From the NCBI RefSeq assembly GCF_014287355.1, contig NZ_JACOPE010000001.1, positions 1,860,001 to 1,924,000 on the forward strand: a stretch of 64,000 bases of DNA, written 5' to 3'. The stretch comes from Ruminococcus hominis (GTDB taxonomy: Bacteria > Bacillota > Clostridia > Lachnospirales > Lachnospiraceae). Positions 52,736 to 62,589 of the stretch are shown one piece after another (positions within the stretch are counted from its first letter, which is position 1; every line of letters begins with the position of its first letter). The notes beneath the pieces were generated by a model. The model worked only from the letters and a program-made list of their open reading frames with translations, had not been told where the DNA came from and did no database searches. A program made the position numbers and the translations under genes.

Positions 52736-55700
52736 TTATGCATTTTCTTTCTGACTTTTATAAAAAGCTTCTATCTGTGCTTCTTTGATGCTCATTCCGT
52801 GCTCGATAAAATCTTCTGTGTACTGAACGATTTTTTTGTAATCGGAAGGAATGATTTTTTTAAATTTTGGAAGATATTCGTCAAAGTTATCTAAAATCAA
52901 TTTTGCTTTTGCAGAACCTGTGTATTTAGCATGATTTTCAAGAAGCTTTTTGAGTTCTTCTCTGTCAGACTTATGCTCTATGCTTTCCATCAGAACCATC
53001 TCTTTGTTCAGGTTTCTATAAAGCGAATTATTTTCATCCAACACATATGCGATTCCACCGCTCATACCTGCTGCAAAATTCTTTCCTGTAGGTCCAATGA
53101 TCACTGCGACACCACCGGTCATATATTCACAACCATGTTCTCCTACGCCTTCTACTACTGTTTTGGCACCTGAGTTACGTACACAGAATCTTTCTCCTGC
53201 CATTCCACCTACGTAAGCTTCACCGGATGTTGCTCCATAAAGAGCTACATTTCCAACAATAATATTTTCCTGAGGATTATATGCTGCATCAGCCGGAGTT
53301 TTTACTATAAGTTTTCCTCCAGAGAGACCTTTTCCAAAATAGTCATTGCTGTCTCCCACCAGATTAAGTGTCAGTCCTGCCGGGATAAATGCACCGAAGC
53401 TCTGACCTCCAGATCCTTTACAGTTTACAGTAATTGTATCTGCTTTAAGACCATCGTGATGATGTCTTGTAATTTCAGAACCGATAAGAGTACCAAATGC
53501 TCTGTCTGTATTTATTACATCTACACCTACAACGGTCGGTTCTCCCTTTATTACTGCATCCATGAATTTGCGGTTCTTTGTCATCAGAAGTTTATCTTTC
53601 TTCTCATCCAGCTTGAAATCATAATAGCTCTTATCGTGGAAATCTGCTGAAACCGCACCGGAATCTCCAAGAATGGCGCTAACATCAATTTTAGCCTCCA
53701 CTCCGCTAAGATCCGTTCTTTTTCTCAATAAATCTGTTCTTCCGACCAGCTCATCTACACTCTTTACACCTAATTTTGCCATATATTCACGGAGTTCCTG
53801 TGCGATAAAACGCATAAAGTTCTCTACATATTCAGGTTTTCCCATGAATCGTTTTCTTAACTCAGGATTCTGTGTAGCCACACCCATTGGACATGTATCA
53901 AGATTACATACTCTCATCATTACGCAGCCTAATGTTACCAATGGTGCTGTTGCAAAGCCGTATTCCTCAGCTCCCAAAATTGCAGCAATTGCTACATCTC
54001 TTCCGCTCATGAGCTTTCCATCTGTTTCCACTACAACTCTGTTTCGAAGTCCGTTCTGGATAAGCGTCTGGTGTGTTTCTGCCAATCCCAGCTCCCAAGG
54101 CAATCCTGCATTATGGATTGAACTTATAGGAGCGGCTCCTGTTCCTCCATCATAACCTGAGATAAGAATAACGCCTGCTCCGGCCTTTGCTACACCGGCT
54201 GCGATTGTTCCCACTCCTGTTTCAGATACCAGTTTCACAGAAATTCTGGCCGCATCATTGGCATTTTTCAAATCATAGATCAATTGTGCCAAATCTTCGA
54301 TCGAATAAATATCGTGATGTGGCGGTGGTGAAATAAGGCTTACTCCCGGTGTTGAATGTCTTGTTTTTGCGATCCATGGATATACCTTCTTACCAGGCAA
54401 ATGTCCACCTTCTCCTGGTTTAGCACCCTGAGCCATCTTAATCTGAATTTCTCTTGCACTGCTTAAGTATCGGCTTGTAACACCAAATCTTCCACTTGCT
54501 ACCTGCTTGATAGCCGAGCTTCTGTCTTCTTTACTTCCAGCACTTTCCAGTCTTTCATCGCTCTCTCCACCTTCACCACTGTTTGATTTACCATGTAAAT
54601 GATTCATCGCAATAGCTAATGCTTCATGTGCTTCCTCAGAAATTGAGCCATATGACATCGCACCTGTTTTAAATCTCTTTACGATCTCATCAACGCTTTC
54701 AACTTCTTCTAATGCCACTCCCTTTTCAGGGTAAGCAAATTCCATAAGACTTCTGATATATCCTGTCTGCTCTCCGTCTACCATTTTGGTATATTCTTTA
54801 AATTTTTCATAGTCGCCCTCTCTTGTAGCCATCTGCAGCATATGAATTGTTGCAGGATTATATCTATGGCTCTCTCCCTGGGAGCGCATTTTATGTCTTC
54901 CTAAAGAATCAATAGACATATCTGTAGCCAGACCTAATGGATCAAATGCCTGTGAATGTTGTTTGTCTGTATTCTGTGCAATATCATCCAATGTAATTCC
55001 GCCGATTCTTGAAACTGTTCCTGCGAAATATTTATCTATTACACTCTTATCTATACCTAAAGCTTCAAAAATTCTGCTGCCTTGATATGACTGCAATGTA
55101 GAAATTCCCATTTTAGAGGCAATTTTTACTATCCCCTGAAGAATTGCATTATCATAATCTGAAACTGCTGCATAATAGTCTTTTTCTAAGAGACCGTCCT
55201 CTATCTGCTCTTTTATAGACGCATGAGCCAGATACGGATTGATTGCGCATGCTCCATATCCCAAAAGTGTAGCAAAATGATGCACAAGACAAGGCTCTGC
55301 AGTCTCAATTATAAGTGACATAGCCATACATTTTTTTGTCTGAACCAAATGATTGTGAACTGCAGCCACAGCTAACAGTGAAGGAATAGCTACATGATTT
55401 TCATCTACTCCTCTGTCTGACAAAATGAGCACAGTAGCTCCATCACGATACACTCTGTCCACTTCAACAAACAGATGATCAAGCGCTCTGTCCAATGGAG
55501 TGCTCTTATAGAAAAGTGTAGAAACCTTCTCTACTTTAAGTCCATCCTGGTTGAGTTTTGAAATCTTTAATAAATCAAGATCAGACAAAATCGGATTCTT
55601 TACCTTTAACACCTTACAGTTAGAAGGTTTTTCTGATAAAAGTTCTCCATTTTTTCCAATATATACTGTAGTAGCTGTCACGATTTTTTCTCTGGCAGCA

Positions 55701-57265
55701 TCAATAGGAGGGTTTGTAACCTGAGCAAACAATTGTTTGAAATAGTAAAATAATGGCTGATAATGTTTTGAGAGTACTGCAATCGGTGTATCAATTCCCA
55801 TCGCACCTACATGCTCTGCACCATTTGTAGCCATAGCCTTTATCTCATCCTTGTAATCTTCATAGCTATAACCAAATGCTTTTTGCAGTCTTACCAATTC
55901 TTCCTTTGTATAGGAAGGTACTTTTTCATTCGGAATTTTTAAATCCTTCAACTTGCAAAGATTCGAATCCAGCCATTCACCATAAGGCTCTCTTCCTGCG
56001 TACTTATCCTTAAGCTCTGCATCCGAAACAATTCTTCCCTCTCTTGTATCTACAAGCAGCATTTTTCCCGGGTGAAGACGCTCTTTTCTTAAAATGTGTT
56101 TTTCATCCAAAGGAAGAACACCGACCTCTGATGAAAGAATAAGTCTGTCATCATCCATTACATAGTAACGTGAAGGACGCAGACCATTTCTGTCAAGGAT
56201 TGCTCCCATAACATCACCATCAGAAAAAAGGATCGAAGCAGGTCCATCCCAAGGCTCCATCATTGTTGCATAATATTGGTAGAAATCTCTTTCCTTCTGT
56301 GTAATTGTATCGTTGTGTTCCCATGGCTCCGGAATTAAAATCATTGCTGCAAGTGCCGGATCCATTCCACCCATAATCATAAATTCCAGTGCATTATCAA
56401 GCATCGCTGAATCGGATCCGGATGTTGATATAACAGGCAATACCTTTGTCAGCTCTTCATCTGTGAAGCAACTTGTATGAATCGTTTCTTCTCTTGCCAG
56501 CATCTTATCAACATTACTCTTAATCGTGTTTATTTCCCCGTTATGTACTACCAGACGGTTTGGATGTGCACGAAGCCAGCTTGGATTTGTATTTGTAGAA
56601 AATCTTGAATGTACCATCGCTATCGCTGACTCATAATCTGCATCTAACAAATCAAGGAAAAATGTTCTAAGCTGACCAACCAAAAACATTCCCTTGTAAA
56701 CAATCGTTCTGCAAGACAATGATGGCACATATGTATTATCGTTACTCTGTTCAAAAACACGTCTGATAACATACAGTTTTCTGTCAAAGTCCTGATCATT
56801 CTCCATACCTTGTGGTCTTTTGATAAATGCCTGATAGATTGCCGGACAGCTTTCCAAAGCCTTCTGTCCTAGTACAGTCTCTCTGGTAGAAACCTTTCTC
56901 CATCCCAGAAACTGCTGTCCTTCTTTTTCTACAATTATTTCAAACATTTTCATAGCCTGACTTCTTTTTAACTCATTCTGTGGGAAAAAGAACATACCTA
57001 CTGCATATTCTCTTGCTCCACCAATCGTTATATTCGAATCAGATAATACTTTTTTAAAGAATTTATGAGGAATCTGGGTAAGGATTCCTACTCCGTCACC
57101 CGTCTTTCCCTCTCCGTCTTTACCGGCTCTGTGCTCTAAATTTTCTACAATTTTTAAAGCATCATCTACAATTGAGTGGCTCTGCACTCCTTTTATATTT
57201 ACAACGGTACCAATACCGCAATTATCATGTTCAAACGATGGGTCATATAAGCTTCTTTGATTCAT
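52736..57265 (-). CDS. gltB: Glutamate synthase large subunit (1509 aa)
   Basis: Full-length GltB with the four expected parts. A class II glutaminase is at the N-terminus (catalytic Cys in DNCGIGTV after a 15-residue propeptide). A central domain follows, then an FMN-binding TIM barrel with GGESDERL and AQGAKPGEGGHLPG and the 3Fe-4S ligand motif CNLDTCPMGVATQNP. The C-terminal GXGXG beta-helix ends the protein. It forms an ammonia channel between glutaminase and synthase sites. It lies 48 bases after asnB and 17 before gltD. Confidence 0.97.
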   Translation of the reverse strand: MNQRSLYDPSFEHDNCGIGTVVNIKGVQSHSIVDDALKIVENLEHRAGKDGEGKTGDGVGILTQIPHKFFKKVLSDSNITIGGAREYAVGMFFFPQNELKRSQAMKMFEIIVEKEGQQFLGWRKVSTRETVLGQKALESCPAIYQAFIKRPQGMENDQDFDRKLYVIRRVFEQSNDNTYVPSLSCRTIVYKGMFLVGQLRTFFLDLLDADYESAIAMVHSRFSTNTNPSWLRAHPNRLVVHNGEINTIKSNVDKMLAREETIHTSCFTDEELTKVLPVISTSGSDSAMLDNALEFMIMGGMDPALAAMILIPEPWEHNDTITQKERDFYQYYATMMEPWDGPASILFSDGDVMGAILDRNGLRPSRYYVMDDDRLILSSEVGVLPLDEKHILRKERLHPGKMLLVDTREGRIVSDAELKDKYAGREPYGEWLDSNLCKLKDLKIPNEKVPSYTKEELVRLQKAFGYSYEDYKDEIKAMATNGAEHVGAMGIDTPIAVLSKHYQPLFYYFKQLFAQVTNPPIDAAREKIVTATTVYIGKNGELLSEKPSNCKVLKVKNPILSDLDLLKISKLNQDGLKVEKVSTLFYKSTPLDRALDHLFVEVDRVYRDGATVLILSDRGVDENHVAIPSLLAVAAVHNHLVQTKKCMAMSLIIETAEPCLVHHFATLLGYGACAINPYLAHASIKEQIEDGLLEKDYYAAVSDYDNAILQGIVKIASKMGISTLQSYQGSRIFEALGIDKSVIDKYFAGTVSRIGGITLDDIAQNTDKQHSQAFDPLGLATDMSIDSLGRHKMRSQGESHRYNPATIHMLQMATREGDYEKFKEYTKMVDGEQTGYIRSLMEFAYPEKGVALEEVESVDEIVKRFKTGAMSYGSISEEAHEALAIAMNHLHGKSNSGEGGESDERLESAGSKEDRSSAIKQVASGRFGVTSRYLSSAREIQIKMAQGAKPGEGGHLPGKKVYPWIAKTRHSTPGVSLISPPPHHDIYSIEDLAQLIYDLKNANDAARISVKLVSETGVGTIAAGVAKAGAGVILISGYDGGTGAAPISSIHNAGLPWELGLAETHQTLIQNGLRNRVVVETDGKLMSGRDVAIAAILGAEEYGFATAPLVTLGCVMMRVCNLDTCPMGVATQNPELRKRFMGKPEYVENFMRFIAQELREYMAKLGVKSVDELVGRTDLLRKRTDLSGVEAKIDVSAILGDSGAVSADFHDKSYYDFKLDEKKDKLLMTKNRKFMDAVIKGEPTVVGVDVINTDRAFGTLIGSEITRHHHDGLKADTITVNCKGSGGQSFGAFIPAGLTLNLVGDSNDYFGKGLSGGKLIVKTPADAAYNPQENIIVGNVALYGATSGEAYVGGMAGERFCVRNSGAKTVVEGVGEHGCEYMTGGVAVIIGPTGKNFAAGMSGGIAYVLDENNSLYRNLNKEMVLMESIEHKSDREELKKLLENHAKYTGSAKAKLILDNFDEYLPKFKKIIPSDYKKIVQYTEDFIEHGMSIKEAQIEAFYKSQKENA

Positions 57266-57313
57266 ACTATTGTTCCTCTTTCATTTCCACTTTTTTTCAC
57301 TCATTTAATCGTA

Positions 57314-58891
57314 CTATAAACCACTCTCGCCATAATTTGATAAAACTCTGGCAGATGGGTCATCCACATCGCAACCCTCCCACGCTTTATTCGGCATCCA
57401 GAAATCTACAACCATTTCGGCCTGTCCCGGATAATACTCTTCAAAAATTTCTCTGTATAAAAGAGATTCTTTTGTGAAAGGCTTTGCAAAAGAATATTTC
57501 TTAATCTTCTCATTGTATTCTTCGTCACTGTATTTTTCCTGTGCATACTCTTTGAGATAATCAACCATTGAATGTCCTACTGCATCAGAAAATGCAGCCT
57601 TCTCTCTCATAAGTATAGATTCCGGAAGGTAATCTCCCTCAAATGCATGTCTAAGCAAATATTTTCCTTTATTGTACTTATTCATTTTCATTTCCGGATC
57701 AATACTCATTACATACTCTACAAAATCCAAATCACCAAATGGCACTCTGGCCTCCATTGAGTTTGATGATATACATCTGTCTGCTCTCAAAACATCATAC
57801 ATATAAAGCTCTCTTATACGTTTTGCTGACTCTTCCTGAAAGCTCTTTGCATCTGGTGCAAAATCTGTATATTTATATCCAAATAATTCGTCTGAAATTT
57901 CTCCTGTTAAAAGCACTCTGACATCTGTCGTATTATGAATTGCTTTGCAGATTAGATACATTCCGATGCTTGCACGGATTGTGGTAATATCATAGGTTCC
58001 TAATACTGATATTACTTCTTTCAAAGCTCCTAATACTTCTTCCTTTGTAATAATGATTTCCGTATGTTCACTTCCGATATAGTCCGCTACTTCTTTGGCA
58101 TATTTTAAATCAATTGCATCCGTACTCATACCAATCGCATATGTCTTTATTGTTTTTTTCAATAATTTTGCTGACACCGCACATACCAAAGAACTGTCGA
58201 GACCTCCACTTAACAAGAAACCAAGCGGTGCATCAGCATCCAATCTCTTCTCTATGCCTGCGATTAATTTTTCTTTAATTTTGTGACATGCAGTTTCCAG
58301 ATCATCTTTACTTACTGCCTTTACCTCCGTCATATCTCTATATGAAATGAACTCGCCATCCTTATAATAATGTCCCGGAGGGAATGGATAAATTTTATCT
58401 ACTATACCTACTAAATTTTTTGCTTCACTGGCAAAAATGATTTCTCCCTCTTTTGGATATCCATAGAAAAGTGGTCTGATTCCGATAGGGTCTCTTGCTG
58501 CTATCAGATTTTTTGTTTCTGCATCATAGATGATACAAGCAAACTCAGCATCAAGCTTTCTAAACATTTCGACACCGTATTTTTCATACAACGGAAGTAA
58601 TATCTCGCAATCTGAATCACTTTTAAATTCGTATTCTTTTTCTAATTCTTTCTTTATCTTTCTAAAACCATAAATTTCACCATTGCAGACTACCTTGTTA
58701 TTCTTACAAGAGAATGGCTGCATACCTTCCTCTGTAAGCCCCATAATTGCCAATCTTTCAAAACCCAGAGTCACATCCCCAACTTTTTCAATCCTTTGCA
58801 TATCAGGTCCACGTGAAATAGTTTTGTCAAAATGTTCTTTAATCTGTTCTTCTGTAAGAGATTCACCCTTATATCCTGTTATTGAGCACAT
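57314..58891 (-). CDS. asnB: Asparagine synthase, glutamine-hydrolysing (525 aa)
   Basis: Begins with the catalytic MCSITGYKG (Cys2 glutaminase nucleophile), then RGPD, VVCNGEIYGFRKIKKELE, and GIRPLFYG. The synthetase half has the ATP pyrophosphatase motif LSGGLDSSLV (about residue 228) and ATPase segments TGEISDELFGYKYTDF. It makes asparagine from aspartate with glutamine and ATP. Heading an operon with GltB and GltD, it belongs to nitrogen assimilation. The ribosome site is weak (GGTGAAAACGAT). The leader carries GC-rich hairpins that may control it. Confidence 0.95.
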   Translation of the reverse strand: MCSITGYKGESLTEEQIKEHFDKTISRGPDMQRIEKVGDVTLGFERLAIMGLTEEGMQPFSCKNNKVVCNGEIYGFRKIKKELEKEYEFKSDSDCEILLPLYEKYGVEMFRKLDAEFACIIYDAETKNLIAARDPIGIRPLFYGYPKEGEIIFASEAKNLVGIVDKIYPFPPGHYYKDGEFISYRDMTEVKAVSKDDLETACHKIKEKLIAGIEKRLDADAPLGFLLSGGLDSSLVCAVSAKLLKKTIKTYAIGMSTDAIDLKYAKEVADYIGSEHTEIIITKEEVLGALKEVISVLGTYDITTIRASIGMYLICKAIHNTTDVRVLLTGEISDELFGYKYTDFAPDAKSFQEESAKRIRELYMYDVLRADRCISSNSMEARVPFGDLDFVEYVMSIDPEMKMNKYNKGKYLLRHAFEGDYLPESILMREKAAFSDAVGHSMVDYLKEYAQEKYSDEEYNEKIKKYSFAKPFTKESLLYREIFEEYYPGQAEMVVDFWMPNKAWEGCDVDDPSARVLSNYGESGL

Positions 58892-58934
58892 ATCGTTTTC
58901 ACCATTTCTTTCTCGTTCTGTTGATTATAATAAA

Positions 58935-59013
58935 GAATGTGCTTTGCACATTCCGGCACCTGCGGCGGTCGCTTGCGACATCTACATTGTACGACGCAGT
59001 GTGCATCCTGCCG
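58935..59013 (-). promoter_or_regulatory. Structured leader before asnB
   Basis: On the minus strand CCGGCA...CTGCG-type arms pair across 58953-59013 with an inner GTCGC/GCGAC hairpin (58969-58980). A second hairpin GAATGTGC/GCACATTC (58935-58953) follows and is trailed by TTTATTATAATC. This is a GC-rich island in an AT-rich leader with an attenuator-like end. I find no match to the glutamine riboswitch or T-box landmarks I know. The 355-base gap 58892-59246 holds this element, an A/T hairpin near 59020-59055 and the terminator at 59054-59103. Confidence 0.45.
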
Positions 59014-59053
59014 GAGGCTTTTTATTACATAGGAAATAAAATTTTCTATGTAA

Positions 59054-59103
59054 TAAAAAAAGACGCCTTGAGCCATTTAGCTCAAAGCGCCTTTGCTTTT
59101 TTA
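59054..59103. terminator. Terminator between the ABC permease and the asnB leader
   Basis: GGCGCTTTGAGC pairs with GCTCAAGGCGTC (one mismatch) and is followed by seven T on the minus strand; T-rich on both sides. Confidence 0.8.
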
Positions 59104-59246
59104 TGATTTGTAATATAATCCTTTTATTTTTATTTGTCAATAATTAATTTTAAAAATTTACAGATAAATTATTCTAATACAAACAGAATAACTACAAATA
59201 AAATTGCAGAAACTATCAATATGGACAATATTTACACACATTATTA

Positions 59247-61796
59247 CTATTCTTTCCGAATCCTTTCAACAATGCTCTCCCGACTCATCTTTTCAAACTG
59301 ATACTTTGGTATCACATACGCAATCCCAACCAAAATCGGAATCATAAGCACGCATGGCACTATCGTAAGATGCAGTCGGAAGAAAAATGCCGTACCGAGC
59401 GTATTTGCTAAAATCTGCTTTGCTCCAAACACAACTAGCAATACTGCAATCACAAATGCGCCTCCCAAATATAGGAATCCTTCAGCCACCAACATTTTCG
59501 ATATCTGCTTTTTCGTCATTCCCACAACTTCCAAAAGTGCCAGTTCTTTTTTTCTACTAATTACAGAAGTTGCTGTTGTATTAAAGAAATTCATAATGCC
59601 AATGAAGGATAAAATAATGACAAGAAAACTACCGATCATATAATATTTACTGACATACCGCTGAAAACTTTCTTTCATATCCAATACAGAAAACACATTG
59701 ATCATTTCATTTTCTTTCAAAACATTTTCATCAATGTATTCTTTTATCTGCTTATCCGCTCCTTTCTTTGCATCGATAGAAGCATACATTGCTGATTGAT
59801 TTCCTGTCTGGGTGATATACTCTTCTTCTGGGACCATTACTGTAATATAAACAATATCTGCATACGGATAATCCAGGGAATATGGCATCAGTGCTTCTCC
59901 AATGACTTCGTAATCTTTTTGGTTTCCATTTTTGTACTCCATCTGAAAAACATCCCCAGTCTGATAATAAGAAACCGGATGCTCTGCATATTTATCACCA
60001 TAATCTACAAGCACATAATTTCCGCTTTTAAATGTATCCCAAGAGCATTTTTCCCCTCTCCATTCTAATTTGTCAAACACTGACTCGCTGATTCCGAGGA
60101 AATGAACACTTACTGTATTGGAAGCCTTTGCCTCTTCCCAAACCTGTTCTTCATAATCGTTCCAGTTCTCTTCATATTTATCTGCAAATGCTTCCCATGT
60201 TTTCAGAAGTTCCGGCTCCATCTTGTGGGTTTCCTCCGAATAATACACATATCCTGTCTTAGCACTATCAGGACATTCGTCCAGAATCTCTTTGATTTCA
60301 GGTGTAATACCGTTAAAATTCGTATTTGACAAACTTCCCGTCATCTGATCCAGTTGAAAATCGGAAGCTAAAAACACTTTTCGGTAAGAATCAAAATCAT
60401 ATCCCTGCACCAGCATCACGATACAGTTTACCACCACCATAGAAAGAGCGATAGAAAGCATAACAATCAATCCCTTTTTCCAATTTCGTAACACATTTTG
60501 AACTGCCATCCCCCACCAGGTTACAGAAGTATTCTTTTTTATTTTCCTATGTGACTGCTCTCCTTCTGCCAAACGCAGAGCTTCCACAGGAGATACACTT
60601 TCTACCATTTTACAAGCCTGCAAACTAGAGAGATACACCGTCAAAAGCGTCAAAAGTATCGCTGCAAGAAAAATCAAAGGATTCGCTGATACTACTGTCT
60701 GAGCCGTTTTTCCTGCCTGTGCACTAATTGCAGCATCTGCATTCAAGGACGGAGCCATACAAAGACCTGAAAGATAACCACAAAGCAATCCGATTGGAAT
60801 ACCAATAGCTGATAACCTCCACGCCTGCATACGTACAATTTTCTTCAACTGCTTTCCCGTTGTCCCCACATTCTTTAACAATCCGTAAGCCCGGATATCC
60901 GTTTTCACAGAAATGTTAAAGATATTATAGATAATCAGGTATCCGGCTAATATGACAAATAGAATCATTACAATTAAGGAAGAAAATGAAAAAGAATCCT
61001 CTTCAAAGAGATTATATGCCGGATTGACTTCCATTCCTGTCCCAGCTTTCGTAAATCCCGCTTTCTTAGATATCTTTTCCGTTTTCTTTTCCAGATTCCA
61101 AAGGTTCTTGTACCAGACAGAATACTCTTTTCCTCCATTGTAGATGCCATTTTCTAATTCTTCCTGCGTAACGGGATAACGATTCTCCTTTGCATAGTCT
61201 TTTGATACCCAGACCATCTGACCTAAAACAGCTTTATCCCCCTGCCAGAATCCACATATCTGAAACGTATCTGTCTTATATTGTTTCAGCATGGGATTTA
61301 CTTCCCAGGTCAGCGTTACTTCTTCCCCAATCTTTGGTGTAACTCCCAGAGATTCCAATATCGTGCTGCTAAGTGCTACTTCATTTTCTTTCTCCGGCAG
61401 TCTTCCTGTAGTTGGCAGACAATTAAAACTTTCTGCCATATTTTCATCTGCATATCGAACCTCTACGGAAAATCCAAACCGTTCGTCCATTCCAGCTCCC
61501 AGAAAAATACCGGAACCATATCGCTTAACATCTTCACTCTGTTCAATTGTTTGCTGCAATCGCTTTGCATCTTCTTCTGACAGATTCTGTGCAATGGCAT
61601 GGGCAGAATCCATAAACTGCTTAATTTCCGTTGCTCTTTTGGAAAGAATCATAGATACACTTCCCACAAAGAGACTTGTGAATAAAAGGGAAGTCAGCAT
61701 GATTGCAATAACAGCAATAACATTCCTAGCTCGATTCATTTTCATAAAACGCCTCGTTAATAATCGTAACGTCTCTTTATTCTCTACTTTTACCAT
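59247..61796 (-). CDS. FtsX-type ABC permease of a peptide-sensing/exporting system (849 aa)
   Basis: Two FtsX blocks with an N-terminal MKMNRARNVIAVIAIMLTSL segment, a large extracellular domain, a mid membrane block (VILAGYLIIYNIFNIS, AYGLLKNVGTTGKQLKK) and a second extracellular domain. The C-terminal block has MNFFNTTATSVISRKKELALL and EVVGMTKKQISKML. Ten membrane segments are likely in all. It follows the cognate ATPase by 14 bases and a two-component system by about 800, the arrangement of antibiotic-peptide resistance modules. Substrate unknown. GGGGGCGATTTT is the ribosome site. Confidence 0.85.
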   Translation of the reverse strand: MVKVENKETLRLLTRRFMKMNRARNVIAVIAIMLTSLLFTSLFVGSVSMILSKRATEIKQFMDSAHAIAQNLSEEDAKRLQQTIEQSEDVKRYGSGIFLGAGMDERFGFSVEVRYADENMAESFNCLPTTGRLPEKENEVALSSTILESLGVTPKIGEEVTLTWEVNPMLKQYKTDTFQICGFWQGDKAVLGQMVWVSKDYAKENRYPVTQEELENGIYNGGKEYSVWYKNLWNLEKKTEKISKKAGFTKAGTGMEVNPAYNLFEEDSFSFSSLIVMILFVILAGYLIIYNIFNISVKTDIRAYGLLKNVGTTGKQLKKIVRMQAWRLSAIGIPIGLLCGYLSGLCMAPSLNADAAISAQAGKTAQTVVSANPLIFLAAILLTLLTVYLSSLQACKMVESVSPVEALRLAEGEQSHRKIKKNTSVTWWGMAVQNVLRNWKKGLIVMLSIALSMVVVNCIVMLVQGYDFDSYRKVFLASDFQLDQMTGSLSNTNFNGITPEIKEILDECPDSAKTGYVYYSEETHKMEPELLKTWEAFADKYEENWNDYEEQVWEEAKASNTVSVHFLGISESVFDKLEWRGEKCSWDTFKSGNYVLVDYGDKYAEHPVSYYQTGDVFQMEYKNGNQKDYEVIGEALMPYSLDYPYADIVYITVMVPEEEYITQTGNQSAMYASIDAKKGADKQIKEYIDENVLKENEMINVFSVLDMKESFQRYVSKYYMIGSFLVIILSFIGIMNFFNTTATSVISRKKELALLEVVGMTKKQISKMLVAEGFLYLGGAFVIAVLLVVFGAKQILANTLGTAFFFRLHLTIVPCVLMIPILVGIAYVIPKYQFEKMSRESIVERIRKE

Positions 61797-61810
61797 AAAA
61801 TCGCCCCCTG

Positions 61811-62491
61811 CTATACAAGACCACTGTCTGAAACAATTTTTCCATCTTCTATCTGTAAAATCCGGTCTGCCATCTGGGCAATCTCCTCATTGTGAGTAAT
61901 CATTACAATTGTTTGATGAAAACGCTTACCGGTGACTTTTAAAAGTCCCAATACATCCTGACTTGTTTTCGAATCCAAATTTCCAGTCGGCTCGTCAGCG
62001 AGCAAAATGGCAGGTTTTGCAGCTAAAGCCCTTGCAATTGCCACTCTCTGCTGCTGTCCACCGGATAGAGCGCTTGGCAGGTTTTCCAATTTTGTCCGAA
62101 TACCCAGTGTATCAATAATTTCATCTACATAACCTTTTTCTACCTTTTTTCCATCCAGTTTCACAGGAAGAACAATATTTTCCCATACATTCAACATCGG
62201 AACCAAGTTATACTGTTGAAATACGAAACCAATATTCCTACGTCGGAAAATGGTAAGCTCTTCATCTGTCATATGGCTTAAGTTCTGTCCATCTACAATT
62301 ACCTGCCCAGATGTTGGATTATCTAATCCTCCAATCATATGAAGCATCGTAGACTTTCCACTCCCAGAAGTTCCAACAATTGCTACAAACTCCCCTTTTT
62401 CTACTTCCAGGTTTATACCATCAAGAGCCCTGACTTCTGTTTCTCCCTGCCCATATATTTTTCGTAAATTTACTGCTTTTAATATATTCAT
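61811..62491 (-). CDS. ABC transporter ATPase (226 aa)
   Basis: Walker A GTSGSGKST, Q-loop VFQQYNL, signature LSGGQQQRVAIARAL, Walker B ILLADEPTGNLD and the H-loop in MITHNEE. The DEPTGNLD form and length fit the MacB/BceA branch that drives FtsX-type permeases. It sits between the terminator after the kinase and the permease gene, so its expression may depend on read-through or an own promoter. Confidence 0.93.
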   Translation of the reverse strand: MNILKAVNLRKIYGQGETEVRALDGINLEVEKGEFVAIVGTSGSGKSTMLHMIGGLDNPTSGQVIVDGQNLSHMTDEELTIFRRRNIGFVFQQYNLVPMLNVWENIVLPVKLDGKKVEKGYVDEIIDTLGIRTKLENLPSALSGGQQQRVAIARALAAKPAILLADEPTGNLDSKTSQDVLGLLKVTGKRFHQTIVMITHNEEIAQMADRILQIEDGKIVSDSGLV

Positions 62492-62504
62492 GCCATCCTC
62501 CCAT

Positions 62505-62542
62505 CAAAAAAGCCTGTATTGATCTTTACAATACAGACTTTA
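62505..62542 (-). terminator. Terminator/attenuator between kinase and ABC genes
   Basis: CTGTATTG pairs with CAATACAG over a 7-base loop and is followed by GCTTTTTTGATGG on the minus strand. Confidence 0.75.
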
Positions 62543-62589
62543 TCATAACAATGTCTCCATCTGGTTTCTGAAATATCACAGTTTTGATA

